This document shows, piece after piece, positions 25,165 through 33,127 of a DNA stretch of 64,000 nt. Position numbers and translations under genes: made by a program. Origin of the DNA: Streptomyces ochraceiscleroticus (GTDB lineage: Bacteria; Actinomycetota; Actinomycetes; Streptomycetales; Streptomycetaceae); the NCBI RefSeq assembly GCF_000720485.1, contig NZ_JOAX01000021.1, positions 1-64,000 of the forward strand, written 5' to 3'. Under the pieces are notes generated by a model that was given only the letters and a program-made list of their open reading frames with translations, searched no databases and was not told the DNA's origin. The number at the start of each line of letters is the position of its first letter. The first letter of the stretch is position 1.

Positions 25165-25926
25165 GTGCAGCACCGACTGTCCGGACAGGTGGCCCTGGTC
25201 ACCGGTGCCACGGGCGGCATAGGCACCGCCGTGTCGCACCGGCTGGCCGCCGAAGGCGCCACCGTCGTGGTGACCGACGTGGACGCCGACCGCTGCAACG
25301 CCCTGGCGAAGGAGCTGACGACCGACGCCGGCGCACGGGCGCTCGGGCTCGCCCTCGACGTCAGCGACGAAGAAGCGTGGAGCGCGGCGGTCGCGCGGGT
25401 CGTCGAGGAGCTGGGCGGCCTGTCCGTGCTCGTCAACAACGCGGGCATCGCCGAGATGAGGACCGTGGAGACGGAGACCCAGGAATCCTGGGACAAGGTC
25501 GTCGCGGTCACCCAGAAAGGGGTCTGGCTCGGCATGAAGCACGGCGGGCCCGCGATCGAGCGGACGGGGGGCGGCTCGATCGTCAACATCGCCTCGATCT
25601 TCAGCACGGTCGGCGGCTTCGGCAGCCAGTTCTCGTACCACGCCGCGAAGGGAGCGGTCCGCCTGATGACGAAGAACGCGGCCCTGCACTGGGCCGCCCG
25701 CGGGGTGCGCGTCAACTCGGTCCACCCCGGCTTCATCGAGACGCCGCTCTCCCGTGAGCTGTGGCGCGGCACGCCCCGGCACACCGCGATGCTGGAGGGC
25801 ACCCCCATGGGACGTCTGGGCCGGCCGGAGGAGGTCTCCGGAGCGGTGGCGTTCCTGGCGTCCGACGACGCGAGTTTCGTGACCGGCTCCGAGGTGTACG
25901 TCGACGGTGGCTGGACGGCGCGCTGA
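25165..25926 (+). CDS. Short-chain dehydrogenase/reductase (SDR)
   Basis: A 253-aa classical SDR: cofactor motif TGATGGIGT, the NNAG strand (LVNNAGIAEM), the active-site Tyr-x-x-x-Lys in YHAAKGA, and PGFIETPL. The ending VTGSEVYVDGGWTAR is typical of NAD-dependent 3-oxoacyl reductase-like SDRs. AAGGAGG favours the GTG at 25165; an upstream in-frame GTG at 25132 would overlap the previous stop. It closes the ACAD-APH-SDR operon and would oxidise the hydroxyl made by hydration of the enoyl-CoA or phosphate elimination. Confidence 0.9.
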   Translation: MQHRLSGQVALVTGATGGIGTAVSHRLAAEGATVVVTDVDADRCNALAKELTTDAGARALGLALDVSDEEAWSAAVARVVEELGGLSVLVNNAGIAEMRTVETETQESWDKVVAVTQKGVWLGMKHGGPAIERTGGGSIVNIASIFSTVGGFGSQFSYHAAKGAVRLMTKNAALHWAARGVRVNSVHPGFIETPLSRELWRGTPRHTAMLEGTPMGRLGRPEEVSGAVAFLASDDASFVTGSEVYVDGGWTAR

Positions 25927-25938
25927 CCGTGAACAGGC

Positions 25939-25970
25939 GAGCGGGGCGCGGCAGTTGCCGCGCCCCGCTC
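25939..25970. terminator. Bidirectional terminator hairpin
   Basis: GAGCGGGGCGCGGC (25939-25952) pairs perfectly with GCCGCGCCCCGCTC (25957-25970) around an AGTT loop, in the gap between the converging SDR and MBL genes. Confidence 0.8.
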
Positions 25971-25989
25971 CCGTTTCCCCCGGCTGAAC

Positions 25990-27039
25990 TCAGCGCACGC
26001 GCGTGTACTGGTTCACCCCGTCGACGAAGGACACGGTGGCCTTCCCGCGCAGCACCAGGACGTCCAGGTGTGCCGCCGTCTCGTTGATGGCGAGCATCTG
26101 GTTGAACGCGCTGAGGTCACCGAACGGCATTTCCCTGCGCGTCCAGCCCAGTTGGCGCGCCACCTCGTGCGCGTCCCGTGTGGCGTCACCGAGCGCCTTC
26201 AGACTCTGCGCGAGCCGGTTGTCGTGATGCGTGAGGAGTTCGGCGACACGGGTGTGCGCACTGTCGGCGACCGGTCCGTGCGCGGGCAGCAGACGGGCGT
26301 CGGCGTACCGCGTCATCAAGTGCAGCGAGTCCAGGTAGTCGGCGAGCGGGCGGCCGCCGGGCTCCGCCAGCTCGAAGCCGATGGACGGGGTGATGTGGGG
26401 AAGGACATGGTCCCCGGAGAACAGCAGTCCGCGTTGTTCGTCGAGGAAGACCACGTGTCCCGTGGTGTGACCGGGCGTGGGGACGACCTTCAGCGTTCCG
26501 CCGCCGTCCCCGCCGAAGCTGAGCGTTTCCGCGCCGAGCCAGCGGTCGGGAGCCTCCCACACGGCCGGATCGTAGCCGCCGTGGTCCAACTGCTGAATCT
26601 GGTCCGCCAGTTCACCTGCTCCCGCCTGACGGAGCGTCGCCACCGATCCGGCGGGTTCGTCGCTGCCCAGCCGGTGGAGCATCTCCAGGCCCGGCCGCTC
26701 CCCCGCGCCCAGGTACACGCGCGAGCCGAGCAGCCGGCGCAGCTCCACGGCGTTGGTGTAGTGGTCGCGGTGGATGTGCGTGACCAGGATGTGACTGATG
26801 TCCCCGAGGTCGCGGCCGATGGCGGCCATGGCCTCCTCGAGCGCCTTGCGCGCCTCGGGGATCGCCCAGCCGCCATCGATCATGACGATGCCGTCGTCGT
26901 CCGCCAGGTTCTCCAGCAGGTAGACATTGACGGCGTGCAGGCCGTCGTTGGGCAGCGGCAGCGGTACTCGGTGCACCCCGGGCTGTACGGTCTGGACTCC
27001 TGCGGCGGCCCACGGACCCTGATCGAACCTCTGCGTCAT
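25990..27039 (-). CDS. MBL-fold metallo-hydrolase
   Basis: A 349-aa metallo-beta-lactamase-fold hydrolase with the binuclear metal motif THIHRDHYTNA (HxHxDH), the second histidine in PTPGHTTGHVVFLD, SGDHVLPHITPSI (aspartate/histidine ligands) and a C-terminal winged-helix-like region. It resembles LACTB2-like and glyoxalase-II-like enzymes that cleave thioesters or lactones, so hydrolysis of a CoA-thioester or lactone intermediate is plausible. Its start overlaps the stop of the acyl-CoA synthetase at 27036 (ATGA), so it is the last gene of that operon. Confidence 0.88.
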   Translation of the reverse strand: MTQRFDQGPWAAAGVQTVQPGVHRVPLPLPNDGLHAVNVYLLENLADDDGIVMIDGGWAIPEARKALEEAMAAIGRDLGDISHILVTHIHRDHYTNAVELRRLLGSRVYLGAGERPGLEMLHRLGSDEPAGSVATLRQAGAGELADQIQQLDHGGYDPAVWEAPDRWLGAETLSFGGDGGGTLKVVPTPGHTTGHVVFLDEQRGLLFSGDHVLPHITPSIGFELAEPGGRPLADYLDSLHLMTRYADARLLPAHGPVADSAHTRVAELLTHHDNRLAQSLKALGDATRDAHEVARQLGWTRREMPFGDLSAFNQMLAINETAAHLDVLVLRGKATVSFVDGVNQYTRVR

Positions 27040-28571
27040 GACGCTCCCTCACTTGCTGCTGTGCCACCGTGGAACGTGTCGCCGCGGAGCCGCCGGGCCA
27101 GGTCGCGGGCCCCGGACCGGTCGAGTTTCCCGACCTTGGTCTGCGGCAGCTCTTCGACGCCGTACACGAATTCGGGCCATTTTGTCTTGGACAGGCCGAG
27201 GCCCTCCAGGTGGCCGGTGATCTCCGGCAGGGTGATGCCGGCGCCGTCCTCGGTGACGACGAGCAGCGCGACCCGCTCGCCGAGCACCTCGTCCGGGACG
27301 GCGGCGACGCAGGCCCGGGCCACTCGTGGGTATCCGGCCACCGCCCGCTCGATCTCGGTGATGTCGATGTTGCGGCCGCCTCGGATGATGACGTCCTTCT
27401 CGCGGCCCATGATGCTGACGGTGCCGTCCTCGTGCGTGAGCAGCAGATCCCCTGTGGGGAAGTAGCCGTCCTCGGTCAGCTCCGGTGGCTCGACGCGGCC
27501 TTCGCGCGCGTAGCCGAGGAACAGCGAGGGGCCGCGTACCTGCGCCCGTCCCGTGACGCACGGACCGGCTTCCGCGCCGTCCGGGGTGACCGCCCGCAGC
27601 CGGGTGCCCGGGAAGGGGCGGCCGTCCCGCCCCAGGCGCAGCTCTTCGGGGTCATCGGGGCGCGGGGAGGTGTGGCCCAGGCACTCGGACATGCCGAAGA
27701 CTCGCAGGATCTTCGTGCCCAGGGACCGCTCGGCGCGGGCCAGGGCGCCGCGGTCCATGGGGCCGCCGCCCACGGTGATCGCCCGGACGCCGGCCAGGAT
27801 GCCGGATCCGGCGGCTTCCGCGCCCATCTGCAGCGCCATGGTCGGTACGCACATGGTCCAGCGCACCTGTTCCTCGGCCATCCGCCGCAGGGCGAGCGCC
27901 CGGTCCCACTTGGCCGTGAGGACGAGCGGTCCGCCCAGGAGAAGGGACAGGTAAGCGCCGAAGCAGTACGCGGCCGTCGACGACAGCGGCACGATGGCGG
28001 CCACCGCGTCACCGCGGGCCAGGCCGTTGATCTCGACGGTGCGCTCGCCTGCGTAACGCAGCGCCGCTTCGGACTGCACGACACCCTTGGGTCTCCCTGT
28101 CGAGCCCGAGGTCAGACCGATGAGGACGCCACCCGCCCAACGCGAGATGTCGGGGGTTTCGTTGGTGCGGTGGGCGGTCCAGCCGTCGAGGACCGGGCGG
28201 TCCGCCCGGCCCGGGACGATATCCGGCACGTCCCATTCCTCGATGGCCGAGGACTCGGCGACGACGGCATCCGGGCGGATGTCCTCGAACGCCGCGGCGA
28301 ACTCGGTCCGTGTGGTGTGCCGGTTGACCACGGCGAGGACGCCTCCGCGCAGGCCCACGGCCAGCGTGGCGGCCACGGTGCGCCATGAGTTGTCGGCCTG
28401 GACCATGACGGTGCCGCCCTCGCCCTGCGCCGCGCCGGGGAACAGCTCTTCGGCAAGGCTCGCCGCCTCGGCGAGCAGCTCGCGCGCCGTATGCCTGCCC
28501 GCGTCGTCGCTGACGGCGACGAAGTCGGCCTGCCCGGCCCGTTGTTGGAACTCCCGCACTACCTGTCGCAT
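27036..28571 (-). CDS. Acyl-CoA synthetase (class I adenylate-forming)
   Basis: A 511-aa ligase. P-loop LTSGSTGRPKG at residues 153-163, FGMSECLGHTSP as the A5 segment, PTGDLLLTHEDG and MGREKDVIIRGGRNIDITEIE (hinge), and the C-terminal lysine region LPQTKVGKLDRS. The short N-terminal domain resembles aryl- or alicyclic-acid ligases more than long-chain FadD, but this is weak. GAGGAAGCGGC precedes the ATG. It lies in the SBP-SnoaL-SnoaL-EthD-ligase-MBL run downstream of an ACTGAA-type operator and would activate the imported acid. Confidence 0.9.
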   Translation of the reverse strand: MRQVVREFQQRAGQADFVAVSDDAGRHTARELLAEAASLAEELFPGAAQGEGGTVMVQADNSWRTVAATLAVGLRGGVLAVVNRHTTRTEFAAAFEDIRPDAVVAESSAIEEWDVPDIVPGRADRPVLDGWTAHRTNETPDISRWAGGVLIGLTSGSTGRPKGVVQSEAALRYAGERTVEINGLARGDAVAAIVPLSSTAAYCFGAYLSLLLGGPLVLTAKWDRALALRRMAEEQVRWTMCVPTMALQMGAEAAGSGILAGVRAITVGGGPMDRGALARAERSLGTKILRVFGMSECLGHTSPRPDDPEELRLGRDGRPFPGTRLRAVTPDGAEAGPCVTGRAQVRGPSLFLGYAREGRVEPPELTEDGYFPTGDLLLTHEDGTVSIMGREKDVIIRGGRNIDITEIERAVAGYPRVARACVAAVPDEVLGERVALLVVTEDGAGITLPEITGHLEGLGLSKTKWPEFVYGVEELPQTKVGKLDRSGARDLARRLRGDTFHGGTAASEGAS

Positions 28572-28590
28572 GCCGCTTCCTCGCTACGCT

Positions 28591-28626
28591 GTGCCGAACT
28601 CCGTACCGAACTCTGTACCGAACACC
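28591..28626. repeat. Three 12-bp tandem repeats in the ligase leader
   Basis: GTGCCGAACTCC, GTACCGAACTCT and GTACCGAACACC lie end to end, 20 bases before the ligase ATG on the minus strand. Twelve-base phasing keeps the frame and would place a protein or RNA element in the EthD-ligase spacer. It does not match the ACTGAA motif. Confidence 0.6.
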
Positions 28627-28645
28627 TGCTGCCGAGCCGGGAGGC

Positions 28646-28966
28646 TCAGCCGGTGAACAGCTCCGCCTCGTGGCCCATCACCGCGATGCGCCGCCCCTTC
28701 ATGTCCCCGACCTGCGCCACGGCTTCGGCCCACTGCGGGCTCGCGAGCGCGTCCTTCAGATCCTCCGGGGAGTCGAAACTCAGCACCGAGATCCCGTCCC
28801 AGCCCTCGGAACGCGGCTCCAGTGCCTGGTCGATCTCCGTGTGCCGCCAGGCGCGCAGTCCGGGCAGGCGGTAGGTCAGCTCGGCGTGGTCGCCGCGCCA
28901 CCAGTCGATGAACCGCTCGTGCGCCCACTCGGGCGGCCGGGCTGCCAGCAGGACGAGGTTGTACAT
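28646..28966 (-). CDS. EthD-like dimeric alpha/beta-barrel protein
   Basis: A 106-aa protein with the pattern RFIDWWRGDHAELTYRLPGL then EIDQALEPRSEGWDGISVL and DSPEDLKDALASPQWAEAVA, typical of EthD-domain members (dimeric ferredoxin-like barrels). The ATG at 28966 sits 5 bases after GGAGGG; the GTG at 28969 would be too close. EthD is required, with an undefined role, for ETBE degradation in Rhodococcus; relatives include decarboxylases and small-molecule-processing enzymes. It is embedded in a catabolic operon. Confidence 0.8.
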   Translation of the reverse strand: MYNLVLLAARPPEWAHERFIDWWRGDHAELTYRLPGLRAWRHTEIDQALEPRSEGWDGISVLSFDSPEDLKDALASPQWAEAVAQVGDMKGRRIAVMGHEAELFTG

Positions 28967-28985
28967 CACTACCCTCCGTACGCTG

Positions 28986-29384
28986 TTAGTTGAATCGGAT
29001 TTCGGACGAACGGCCGATCAGCAGCCGCTGCAGCCGGCCGTCGTCACCCACCCGCCCGGCGGCGACGAAGGTCGCCTCCGGTACGCCGGCCCGCCGGACC
29101 TCGCCGAGGAAGAGTTCGTCCTGGCCGAGCGTCGTGGCGGACAGGAGGTGGTGGGTGCGGGTGCCGCGCTCACGCTGGTCGAGGTAGCCGACGAGCGCGG
29201 CGCGGTCACCGGCGAAGTCGGTCGCGTTGCCGTCGCCGGTGGAGAAGAGGATCGACAGGGTGAAGTCGTCGCTGATCAGGTCCAGGATCTTGTCCGGCTG
29301 GTCGCCGTCGAGGATCTCGAACCATGCGGTCAGGAACGGGGCGGGCACGGGAGCGGTGGTGGCGGTGTCGGTCACGTCTGTCAC
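28986..29384 (-). CDS. SnoaL-like / NTF2-fold protein (second of a pair)
   Basis: A 132-aa single-domain protein: TAWFEILDGDQPDKILDLIS, DDFTLSILFS, the central FAGDRAALVGYLDQR helix, then strands ending in RLLIGRSSEIRF. This is the cone-shaped NTF2-like fold used by SnoaL cyclases, ketosteroid isomerases and limonene epoxide hydrolases. Its GTG (29384) overlaps the stop of the preceding SnoaL gene by four bases, so the two may form a heteromer. No catalytic residue can be assigned from sequence alone. Confidence 0.75.
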   Translation of the reverse strand: MTDVTDTATTAPVPAPFLTAWFEILDGDQPDKILDLISDDFTLSILFSTGDGNATDFAGDRAALVGYLDQRERGTRTHHLLSATTLGQDELFLGEVRRAGVPEATFVAAGRVGDDGRLQRLLIGRSSEIRFN

Positions 29385-29740
29385 TCCGGCAGGTCGATGA
29401 GGTCGAATGTCGTGGTGAAGTACGACTGGTAGCGCGCCATCCGCCCGTCGGGGGTGACGACGGCTGCCGAGATGAACGATCCGACGGGCTTCCCCCGCTC
29501 GATCACCACTCCGTACGCGGTCTCCAGGTCCCCGTCGGAGGCGTACCGGAGGATCTTGTGCTCCCGCTCGACGGCGTTGCGGCCCCCGATGTAGGCGGCG
29601 AACTCCCCCTTCGATCGTCCCGTCTCCTCCCGGCCCGGCAGGGCGATGCGAAAGCGGAAGTCGGGTACGAGGAGGTCCAGTGCCCGCTCCGGGGTGTCGG
29701 TGTCCATCCGCGCCATGTAGTCGCGCAGCACGTCGGCCAT
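29381..29740 (-). CDS. SnoaL-like / NTF2-fold protein (first of a pair)
   Basis: A 119-aa protein: ALDLLVPDFRFRIALPG, GRSKGEFAAYIGGRNAVERE, ETAYGVVIERGKPVGSFISA and the closing strands ARYQSYFTTTFDLID. NTF2-like fold as for its neighbour but with low similarity to it. AGAGGA precedes the ATG. It follows the substrate-binding protein by 53 bases in the same direction. Possible roles are isomerase, hydratase or cyclase for a ring intermediate; not determined. Confidence 0.75.
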   Translation of the reverse strand: MADVLRDYMARMDTDTPERALDLLVPDFRFRIALPGREETGRSKGEFAAYIGGRNAVEREHKILRYASDGDLETAYGVVIERGKPVGSFISAAVVTPDGRMARYQSYFTTTFDLIDLPE

Positions 29741-29793
29741 GGGTGGTCCTCTCAGTGGTGGATGGGGCTGCCGACGGCGGCAGCCGCTGTCGG

Positions 29794-30987
29794 TCAGTCC
29801 CGTTTCGGCGGGGTGAAGAAGTCACCCTGCGATACCCAACGCCCGTTCCTGGCCACGACCTTCTGTACGTCGCGGGTGCCGAGGTGGTTTCGCGGGGAGA
29901 AGGTGAGCACCGGCCCCACGCCGGTGTCGACGTGGCGCGCGTTCTCGAAGGCCCGGGTCAGTGACGCGCTGGTGACCGGCCCGTCGATGGTTTTCGCGAC
30001 CTCCACGAATGCCTTGGCCGCCTCCCATCCCCACAGGGTGATGAAGTCGGCCGGCTGCTTGGGTTCGTACCTGGCCATCGCCGCGCGGAACTCCTTGACG
30101 GCGGGGTCGTCGTCGTGCGGCGACTTGACCAGTTGCACCGACTTGAACCCTTCGGCCGCCTTGCCCGCCAGCGTCAGCGTGGACTGCGCCGCCACGGGCG
30201 CATAGCCGTACGAGGGGACGCGGAGCCCCTGCAGCTTGGCCTCCTTGAGGTAGGTCGCGGCCTCGGCGGCGGCGAGGATCAGCACGACGGCGTCGGGCTT
30301 CTCCGCCTTCACCTTGCTGATCACCGGGCTGTAGTCCGTGGTCGCGAACTTGACCTTCAGCTGCTTCACCCGGACGTCCGGGTCGGTCTTGCGGGCGGCC
30401 GGGCCGACCTCCTTGGACACGTTGACGAAGGCGGCCGGGTCGCTGTGCACGACCACGACCTTCTTCGCTCCGTCGCGCACGACCCAGTTCCCCAGCGCGG
30501 CCGCCTGGTCCTCGTACAGGGTCTGCAGCCCGTACAGTCCGTCGCGGGACGGGCTGTACCACGACGCGTCGCCACCGAGGGTGTTCAGGATCGGCACCTT
30601 CGACTGCTCCAGCACGAAGGGGAACGTGGCCTGCGTCTGGGCGGTCCCGTTCGTCGCGACGATCGCCGCGACGCCGTCCTGGTCGACGAGCCGGCGGGCG
30701 ATCTGGACCGTCTGCTGCGGATCGGAGGCGTTGTCCTTGACGACCCAGTCGATCTTGCGGCCGTTGATCCCGCCGTGCGCGTTCACGTACTTGAAGTACG
30801 CGTCGGCCCCAGCCCGTTCAGGAATGCCGAAGGAGGCGAGGGCTCCGGTGAGTGGGTGCCAGGCACCGATTCTGATGACCTTGCCGTCGCGCACCGCCGC
30901 GGGGTCACCGGTCCCGCAGGCACTCGCCACCAGGGCGAGCATCGCGACGCTTGCGGCGATGAGCGCGCGCGTCCTGAGCCGTCGCAT
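29794..30987 (-). CDS. Branched-chain-amino-acid-type ABC transporter substrate-binding lipoprotein
   Basis: A 397-aa lipoprotein. The signal sequence ends in the lipobox LVASAC (Cys24), so it is anchored outside the membrane. The mature part is a type I periplasmic binding fold: GAWHPLTGALASFG, NAHGGINGRKIDWVVKDN, DPQQTVQIARRLV and LPILNTLGGDASW-like ligand-lobe segments (here VPILNTLGGDASWYSP). HAAT-family receptors bind amino acids, aromatic acids, amides or other organic acids. The matching permease/ATPase genes are 24 kb away at 53-56.5 kb, but both operons carry the same operator. The ACTGAA-type site lies 19 bases before its start. Confidence 0.92.
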   Translation of the reverse strand: MRRLRTRALIAASVAMLALVASACGTGDPAAVRDGKVIRIGAWHPLTGALASFGIPERAGADAYFKYVNAHGGINGRKIDWVVKDNASDPQQTVQIARRLVDQDGVAAIVATNGTAQTQATFPFVLEQSKVPILNTLGGDASWYSPSRDGLYGLQTLYEDQAAALGNWVVRDGAKKVVVVHSDPAAFVNVSKEVGPAARKTDPDVRVKQLKVKFATTDYSPVISKVKAEKPDAVVLILAAAEAATYLKEAKLQGLRVPSYGYAPVAAQSTLTLAGKAAEGFKSVQLVKSPHDDDPAVKEFRAAMARYEPKQPADFITLWGWEAAKAFVEVAKTIDGPVTSASLTRAFENARHVDTGVGPVLTFSPRNHLGTRDVQKVVARNGRWVSQGDFFTPPKRD

Positions 30988-31005
30988 GCCCTCTCCTCAC
31001 CTCAA

Positions 31006-31023
31006 CCTGAGTTCAGTTCAGTT
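31006..31023. promoter_or_regulatory. ACTGAA-type operator, site A (SBP operon)
   Basis: Read on the minus strand it is AACTGAACTGAACTCAGG: left half ACTGAA, five-base spacer, right half CTCAG(G) with one mismatch to TTCAG. It contains the decamer CTGAGTTCAG on the plus strand and lies 19 bases upstream of the SBP start. Confidence 0.65.
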
Positions 31024-31107
31024 TGGTTCAGAGGGATCTTAATGCTGCGGAAACACGCCTGGCAATGGTCGGTGACGTTCCCTGTCAGCACGGCACGGAC
31101 GACGAAA

Positions 31108-31142
31108 CGGCCCCCTGACGGAAGACATCCGTCAGGGGGCCG
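31108..31142 (-). terminator. Strong terminator after the TetR gene
   Basis: CGGCCCCCTGACGGA (31108-31122) pairs perfectly over 15 bases with TCCGTCAGGGGGCCG (31128-31142) around AGACA. It lies 55 bases beyond the TetR stop on the minus strand and insulates the SBP operon downstream. Confidence 0.85.
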
Positions 31143-31196
31143 TGAGGCGCGTACGCGATGACGCCCGGCGCGCCGGCTCGGGTCAGGCCGGGCGGG

Positions 31197-31817
31197 TCAG
31201 GTGGCGACCATCCGCACGCACGCGCCCTCGATCAGTTCGCTGATCTCGGCCAGTGGCGTGGGCCCCGACGGGCGGTACCAGCGCCACACGCTGACGATCA
31301 GACCCAGCACGCTGCTGCCGAGAAGCTGCGCGTCCCGCAGCGGGAAGGCACCCTGGGACATGCCCTTCACCAGCAGGTTCGTCCAGTCGCGCTCGACGAC
31401 CTGGACGAGCTGGCGGGCCGCGACGCGCTCGGCCTCCTCGCGCTTGGACCGGCGCGTGCCGGACAGCAGGTCCATGTGGTTCTGCAGGATGCGCATCTGC
31501 AGTACTTCCTGCGGGGAGACGTCGTACGCCGCCCGGACCGCGGCCCGCAGCGCCTCGACGGGGTCCTCCGCTCCCTTGGTGGCCTCGACGAACCGGTCGT
31601 GTGAGCGCTCCAGTTCGAGCCGCATGATGGTCAGCAGGCAGTGGGTCTTCGACTCGAAGTAGTGGTAGAGGGCCGTCTGTCCGATACCGACCCGCTCGGC
31701 CACGGTCGACCACTTCGTGGCGTCGAAGCCGGCCTCGCCGAAGCAGTCCACCGCGGCCGTGAGGATGGCCGCACGCTTGGACCGCGGTCCCGCCTCCGGC
31801 TCAACGATCCTCGTCAT
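31197..31817 (-). CDS. TetR-family regulator, candidate master regulator of the 26-58 kb cluster
   Basis: A 206-aa repressor. The DNA-binding domain is RAAILTAAVDCFGEAGFDAT, then KWSTVAERVGIGQTALYHYF with recognition helix residues GQTALYHYF; a helical C-terminal domain (QEVLQMRILQNHMDLLSG, LLGSSVLGLIVSVWRWYRPS) would hold the ligand pocket. GGTGGAG precedes the ATG. It is monocistronic between the SBP operon and the long acyl-CoA operon, with a CTGAACTCAG element 90 bases upstream. Because it is the only regulator inside the catabolic block and that element recurs before the other operons, I infer it recognises ACTGAA-N5-TTCA and is released by an acyl-CoA intermediate. Confidence 0.9.
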   Translation of the reverse strand: MTRIVEPEAGPRSKRAAILTAAVDCFGEAGFDATKWSTVAERVGIGQTALYHYFESKTHCLLTIMRLELERSHDRFVEATKGAEDPVEALRAAVRAAYDVSPQEVLQMRILQNHMDLLSGTRRSKREEAERVAARQLVQVVERDWTNLLVKGMSQGAFPLRDAQLLGSSVLGLIVSVWRWYRPSGPTPLAEISELIEGACVRMVAT

Positions 31818-31892
31818 GACTCCACCCTGGTCCTTACCCGGCGCTGCCGTCCAGCACCGTCACCCGACGCCTGCCCACCGAGGGTAGACCCA

Positions 31893-31910
31893 AGCTGAAC
31901 TCAGTTGCCA
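31893..31910. promoter_or_regulatory. ACTGAA-type operator, site B (TetR gene)
   Basis: AGCTGAACTCAGTTGCCA. The core CTGAACTCAG (31895-31904) is the exact reverse complement of the decamer in site A; the distal right half is degenerate. It lies 76-93 bases upstream of the TetR start and suggests autoregulation. Confidence 0.5.
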
Positions 31911-31944
31911 ATCGGTCGGACACCCCGGCGACCGCACCGTCGGC

Positions 31945-33093
31945 TCAGAGCGTCTCGATCACGGTCGCGTTGGCCATGCCGCCGCCTTCGCACATCGTCT
32001 GCAGACCGTAGCGCCCACCGGTCCGGTGAAGCTGGTGAACGAGTGTGGTCATCAGGCGCGCGCCGGTGGCGCCGAGCGGGTGGCCGAGCGCGATCGCGCC
32101 GCCGAAGGCGTTGACCCGCTTCGGGTCGGCGCCGATCTCCCGCTGCCAGGCCAGGACGACGGAGGCGAACGCCTCGTTGATCTCGACCAGGTCGATGTCG
32201 CCGATGGTCAGGCCCGCCTTGTCGAGGACCTTCTCGGTGGCGGGGATCGGGCCGGTCAGCATGTGGATCGGGTCGGACCCGACGACGGCCATGGTGTGGA
32301 CGCGGGCGAGCGGAGTCAGTCCGTGGCGGCGTACGGCTTCCTCCGAAGCGATCAGGAGTGCGGCCGCGCCGTCGGAGATCTGGCTGGAGACGGCGGCGGT
32401 GAGCCGTCCGTCCTCGGTGAGCGGCTTCAGGCCCGCCATCTTCTCCAGCGTGGTGTCGGCGCGCGGGCCCTCGTCCACCGTGAGCCCGAAGGACGGCACG
32501 ATCTCGTCGTCGAAGACGCCGTCGGCCTGGGCGGCGAGGGCCCGACGGTGGCTGGTGAGCGCGTACCGTTCCATCTCCTCGCGCGAGACGCCCCACTTCT
32601 CGGCGATCAGCTCAGCGCCGCGGAACTGCGAGACCTCCTGGTCCCCGAAGTGCTCGCGCCAGCCGTCGCCCGCGTAGGGGCTGCCGAGACCGGCCTGCTC
32701 ACCGACGAGCATCGGGCTCGCGATCGGCACGAGGCTCATCACTTCCACGCCGCCCGCGACCACGAGATCGGCGGCGCCGGAGCCGACGGCCTGCGCGGCG
32801 AAGTGCACGGCCTGCTGGGAGGAGCCGCACTGCCGGTCGATGGTGGTGCCGGGGACGTGCTGCGGCAGGCCCGCGGACAGCCATGCGGTGCGGGCCACGT
32901 TCCCGGTCTGGGCGCCGATCTGGCCGACGCACCCGAAGTACACGTCGTCGACCGCGCCCGGGTCCACGCCCGCTCGCTCCAGCAGGGCGCGCAGCACATG
33001 GGCGCCGAGATCGGCGGGGTGCACGCCTTGAAGCGTGCCTTTGCGGCGGCCGACCGGGGTACGGACGGCTCCGACGATGAAGGCTTCCGTCAT
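31945..33093 (-). CDS. Acetyl-CoA acetyltransferase-type thiolase
   Basis: A 382-aa thiolase that cleaves a 3-ketoacyl-CoA (or condenses two acyl-CoAs). All catalytic residues are present: nucleophile Cys89 in DRQCGSSQQA, His338 in GGAIALGHPLGATG, and Cys368 in MCEGGG; NEAFA is also intact. The ATG at 33093 is chosen because TEAFIVGAVRTPVGRRKG is the family N-terminus. It is the last gene of the ten-gene minus-strand run starting at 41295 and would release the terminal acyl-CoA. Confidence 0.95.
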   Translation of the reverse strand: MTEAFIVGAVRTPVGRRKGTLQGVHPADLGAHVLRALLERAGVDPGAVDDVYFGCVGQIGAQTGNVARTAWLSAGLPQHVPGTTIDRQCGSSQQAVHFAAQAVGSGAADLVVAGGVEVMSLVPIASPMLVGEQAGLGSPYAGDGWREHFGDQEVSQFRGAELIAEKWGVSREEMERYALTSHRRALAAQADGVFDDEIVPSFGLTVDEGPRADTTLEKMAGLKPLTEDGRLTAAVSSQISDGAAALLIASEEAVRRHGLTPLARVHTMAVVGSDPIHMLTGPIPATEKVLDKAGLTIGDIDLVEINEAFASVVLAWQREIGADPKRVNAFGGAIALGHPLGATGARLMTTLVHQLHRTGGRYGLQTMCEGGGMANATVIETL

Positions 33094-33127
33094 GGGAGGC
33101 TCCAAGAGGTGGTGAAGTAAGGGGACT

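Noticed and set aside
25984..25993. Another CTGAACTCAG decamer
   Set aside because: It matches the core of sites A and B but lies at the 3' end of the MBL gene between convergent operons, next to a terminator, and lacks the flanking half-site; probably chance.
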